In this document: positions 61,214 to 64,000 of the stretch, in pieces | Layout of the letters: each line of letters starts with the position of its first letter | Position numbering within the stretch: the stretch's first letter is position 1 | From: an uncultured Kordiimonas sp. | GTDB taxonomy: Bacteria > Pseudomonadota > Alphaproteobacteria > Sphingomonadales > Kordiimonadaceae | Length of the DNA: 64,000 nucleotides | NCBI GenBank assembly: GCA_947500295.1 | Contig: CANMRM010000001.1 | Location: forward strand, 682,001 to 746,000 | Direction: 5' to 3' | The notes under the pieces: model-generated | What the model was told of the DNA's origin: nothing | Database searches by the model: none | What the model saw: the letters and a program-made list of their open reading frames with translations, nothing else | Translations under genes and position numbers: made by a program

Positions 61214-63748
61214 TCATTCTGTCCTCAGCACAGCATTTGGTTTGACCGACAGGGCACGGAAGCTTGATCCCAGCCCAAACAGGACAGTAACAAACAGGCT
61301 TACGGAAACCGTAATGAGCATTGGAACCGGCAAGAAAGCAAATTCCATTTCCATCACGAGTTCGACCACAATCCAGCCCGTTAGCGTACCAAGGCCAAGT
61401 GCAATTACTGCCGTTACGAGGCCTATGAGTGCGTATTCCAGAAGATAAGCGCGCAGGATCTGGCTGCGCACCGCGCCCACAACCTTCAGGATCACGCTTT
61501 CATAGACCCGCTGCTGGAAGCCTGCGGCTATGGCCCCGGCCAGCACCAGAATGCCCGCAATAATAGCGACCATGGCTGTTGCACGTACGGCAGTGCCAAT
61601 TTGAGCTACCATCGTATTTACAGACGACAGCACCTCTTTCATGCGCACAGCGGTGATGTTTGGGTATTTGCTTGTTATTGCGGCATGAGCCTGCTGCTCA
61701 GCTTCCCCTGTCGCTTTCAGCGTTGCCATGAAGGTATGGGGTGCCTGAGACAGAGTATACGGGTCGAACAGGATCACGAAATTGAACCCGAACGTCCCCC
61801 AGTCGATGGTGCGCAGCGACCTGACAGTTGCCGTAATGTCGCGCCCCAGCACGTTAACGGTAAGCGTATCACCAATTGAAAGGCCAAGCCCGTCTGCGAC
61901 TTCCTTGCCAAGGCTTACTTCAGGCTCGCCGGCATAGTCAGCGGGCCACCAGTCGCCGTCAACCAGCGTGCTGCCTTTGTTGAGCTCATCCATGTAGCTC
62001 AGGCCGCGGTCACCGCGCAGAACCCAGCGTACGTCTTGTGCAACTTCAACCTCGCTAGCCGGGACACTATTCAAATGAGTCACTCGTCCGCGTAAGTTGG
62101 GGATCGTTACGATGTCATCAACACCATCTATTGATTGGGCAGTTTCTTCGAATTCCGCCACTTGGTAGGGCTGGATATCCAGCATGAAAAAGGCGGGCGC
62201 TTCACTTGGAACCTGCTCGCCCAGTCTTTTGCCCAGGTTGCCCTCAATCAAAGCCAAACCGGCGAACAGCGTTAACCCCAGGCCGAGCGAAATCACTACA
62301 GCACCTGTTGCGGCTCCGGGGCGGTGCAGGTTCGCAACAGCCATGCGCACAAGCGCATTCTTGGGTCGCGGCGCTGCTGCGGCGACCTTTTCGATCAGCC
62401 AGCTCGTGAAGCGCAGCAGGCCAAGCGCTGCCCCCGACCCGGCCATAAAGCCTGCCGCCAGTATCTGGTTTTCTGACATACCGACGGCGAGCAGCACGAC
62501 CATGGTGGCTGCACCGAAGATAATTGACGTGTAAACCAGCCGCGGCCAGCGGCCTTCTGGCGCTACAATCGCTCGAAACAGTCGAACAGCCGGTAGGTCG
62601 CGTGCTTTGCCTAAGGGCCATACAGCAAAAGCGATTGTGATCATGATGCCATATATTGCTGCCAGCAACAGCGCGACCGGATACACGCCGCCATCAGGTT
62701 TTACCGGCAGTGTGTCTGGGAGGAACTGAGCGAGTGTGCCTGGCAGGAAGGCACCCGCAAACAAACCGACAAAAATTGCTATCGTACCTATCAGCAATAT
62801 CTGGATGAAATAGGTCTGGAAAACAACCGATCCATCTGCGCCCAGAATTTTCAGCGTTGCGATGGTTTTGGTTTTGCGGTCCATATAGCCACGGACAGCG
62901 TTACCAACACCCACTCCGCCCACAACAAGGGCTGATATACCAACCAGTGTCAGGAACATTCCCATTTGTTCGATGAAGCGCCTCAGGCCGGGAGCGCTCG
63001 TTCCGCGATCGCGTACGCGCCAGTTCTCATCCGGGAAGGCTTCTTTCATGAGCTCGCGGGTGGCATCAACATCGGCACCCGGCGCGAGACGGATTTTATA
63101 GTAGAAATTCACCAGGCTCCCAGTGGTGACAAGGCCGGTCTGTGCCAGGGCATCACGGCCTATCATCACGGTAGGGCCAAGCTGAAAACCCAGATTTGCC
63201 TTGTCCGGCTCCCGGTCGATCATGGCCCGGATATCTGCTTTAATACGCCCGAAAACCAGCGTATCCCCCACCGCCACGTTCATTTTGTCCGCAAGCAACG
63301 GGTCAATTGCGACACCCCAAACGCCGTTTAATTCGGAAAAGAGGGCATCGTTGTCGAGTGTTGGTGATGTATCGAACGAGCCATACAATGGGTAGAGTCC
63401 GTCGACGGCACGCAATTCAACCAGGGTTGATGAGGGCACACCGTCAACGCGGGCCATCGTGCGCAGGCGAGCTGACGACGATACTTCACCCGTGTCACCG
63501 AACCAGGCAATTGCTTCTGGCGTGGCTTCCCGTTGGTAGATGTTGACTTCGATGTCGCCACCCAGGATCGACTGCCCCTCTCGCTCCAGTCCCTCCTGAA
63601 TTGCACGGGTCAAGGAGCCAATGGCAGCAATGGCGGTCACGCCTAAAATCAGGCAGGCCATGAAAACCTTGAAGCCATTAAGGCCTGCACGCAGTTCCCG
63701 AAGCGCTAGTTTCAGGGCTATCGGGGTGTTCGCATGCCGGGTAATCAT
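61214..63748 (-). CDS. FtsX-like ABC transporter permease (YbbP type)
   Basis: Large permease of 844 residues with about ten helices and two FtsX-type modules (about 250-400 and 710-835). It begins with a basic segment, then ALRELRAGLNGFKVFMACLI, the first helix of the family. A big periplasmic domain lies between. YbbP-type permeases export or handle lipids or hydrophobic compounds, often with the thioesterase TesA. Its start overlaps the ATPase gene stop (ATGA), so the two make one transporter. Confidence 0.9.
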   Translation of the reverse strand: MITRHANTPIALKLALRELRAGLNGFKVFMACLILGVTAIAAIGSLTRAIQEGLEREGQSILGGDIEVNIYQREATPEAIAWFGDTGEVSSSARLRTMARVDGVPSSTLVELRAVDGLYPLYGSFDTSPTLDNDALFSELNGVWGVAIDPLLADKMNVAVGDTLVFGRIKADIRAMIDREPDKANLGFQLGPTVMIGRDALAQTGLVTTGSLVNFYYKIRLAPGADVDATRELMKEAFPDENWRVRDRGTSAPGLRRFIEQMGMFLTLVGISALVVGGVGVGNAVRGYMDRKTKTIATLKILGADGSVVFQTYFIQILLIGTIAIFVGLFAGAFLPGTLAQFLPDTLPVKPDGGVYPVALLLAAIYGIMITIAFAVWPLGKARDLPAVRLFRAIVAPEGRWPRLVYTSIIFGAATMVVLLAVGMSENQILAAGFMAGSGAALGLLRFTSWLIEKVAAAAPRPKNALVRMAVANLHRPGAATGAVVISLGLGLTLFAGLALIEGNLGKRLGEQVPSEAPAFFMLDIQPYQVAEFEETAQSIDGVDDIVTIPNLRGRVTHLNSVPASEVEVAQDVRWVLRGDRGLSYMDELNKGSTLVDGDWWPADYAGEPEVSLGKEVADGLGLSIGDTLTVNVLGRDITATVRSLRTIDWGTFGFNFVILFDPYTLSQAPHTFMATLKATGEAEQQAHAAITSKYPNITAVRMKEVLSSVNTMVAQIGTAVRATAMVAIIAGILVLAGAIAAGFQQRVYESVILKVVGAVRSQILRAYLLEYALIGLVTAVIALGLGTLTGWIVVELVMEMEFAFLPVPMLITVSVSLFVTVLFGLGSSFRALSVKPNAVLRTE

Positions 63749-64000
63749 GACTGCGCCGCCTTGGGAAGGAGGTCGGTGTCGATGCTAACCGACTGGGTGT
63801 CGCCCGTGTCATCAACGATACGGCCATCTGCCATTGAAATAACCCTGTCGCAGCGGTCCGCGAGAGCAGGGTCATGGGTCACAAGCACGAGGGTCGATCT
63901 GCGTTTGTTGGAAAGGTCGAAGATCAAATCGATAATATCGCGGCCGGTTTTGCCGTCCAGATTGCCGGTTGGTTCGTCACCAAAAAGTATTGAAGGCTCA
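63745..64000 (-). CDS. ABC transporter ATP-binding protein (YbbA type), 5' end cut off
   Basis: C-terminal part of the ATPase that drives the YbbP permease. The window edge removes the start, Walker A and signature motif. What remains shows the Walker B region ILFGDEPTGNLDGKTG with its D-loop and the switch His in TLVLVTHDPALADRCDRV. The four-base overlap with the permease gene shows coupled translation. Confidence 0.9.
   Translation of the reverse strand, partial: EPSILFGDEPTGNLDGKTGRDIIDLIFDLSNKRRSTLVLVTHDPALADRCDRVISMADGRIVDDTGDTQSVSIDTDLLPKAAQS

Noticed and set aside
1-64000. Mobile elements, CRISPR arrays, toxin-antitoxin or phage-defence islands
   Set aside because: I looked for transposase or integrase motifs, repeated spacers and defence-type domains and saw none. 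Gene order and codon style look chromosomal throughout.

Overview
This window looks like ordinary chromosome of an alphaproteobacterium, with roughly half G+C judged by eye. The evidence is gene order: pckA divergent from chvI-chvG-hprK-rapZ-PTS EIIA-HPr-ahcY, then a divL-like gene, tsaE, addB, addA and trxA, and a separate folC-accD-trpA-trpB-trpF block. Both blocks are typical of that class. The LytTR regulator, two sodium:neurotransmitter symporters and many acyl-CoA genes would fit a marine heterotroph of the Kordiimonadales/Emcibacterales type, but that assignment is only inference. I see no insertion sequence, prophage, CRISPR array, rRNA or tRNA.

Layout. 1-8 kb: a PspC-like protein, a DUF2306 membrane protein, an MFS carrier, sufE, two tandem NSS symporters, and an operon of an alpha-carbonic-anhydrase-like protein with a SPOR lipoprotein. 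8-16.6 kb: a MocR regulator facing a small ORF and a PNPOx-family gene, a periplasmic M20 amidohydrolase, DUF1272, GNAT, J-domain, Tag-like glycosylase, TerB, and a LytTR regulator with a secreted partner. 16.8-26 kb: pckA, the ChvGI two-component system, HPr kinase, RapZ, a two-protein PTS and the methyl cycle genes ahcY and metK. 26-36 kb: divL, tsaE, addBA and trxA. 36-45.7 kb: three small metabolic genes facing a long minus-strand run (MarR, B3/4 protein, dienoyl-CoA isomerase-like, TM2 protein, trpF, trpB, trpA, accD, folC). 45.8-48.7 kb: small membrane proteins and an XRE regulator cassette. 48.8-54.6 kb: a beta-oxidation operon led by a MerR regulator. 54.7-64 kb: DUF962, TSUP exporter with TIGR02186 protein, TusA, bioB, DUF547, a Bax-inhibitor-1 homologue and a YbbAP-type ABC exporter cut by the window end.

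How the genes work together. ChvG/ChvI, HprK, EIIA-Man and HPr form the regulatory PTS and envelope-signalling core next to gluconeogenic pckA. AhcY and MetK turn over S-adenosylmethionine. DivL is a cell-cycle pseudokinase. AddAB processes DNA breaks. The acyl-CoA dehydrogenase, thiolase and bifunctional hydratase/dehydrogenase form a full fatty-acid oxidation spiral, probably controlled by the MerR protein through a palindrome upstream of it.

Most notable: a carbonic-anhydrase fold that has lost all three zinc histidines (7263-8024); a translationally coupled unknown 61-residue ORF under a MocR regulator (9619-9804); clear palindromic operators upstream of ahcY, marR, merR and the XRE cassette; strong intergenic hairpins near 57.3 kb; and a tsaE-addB junction without the amgK-murU pair often found there.
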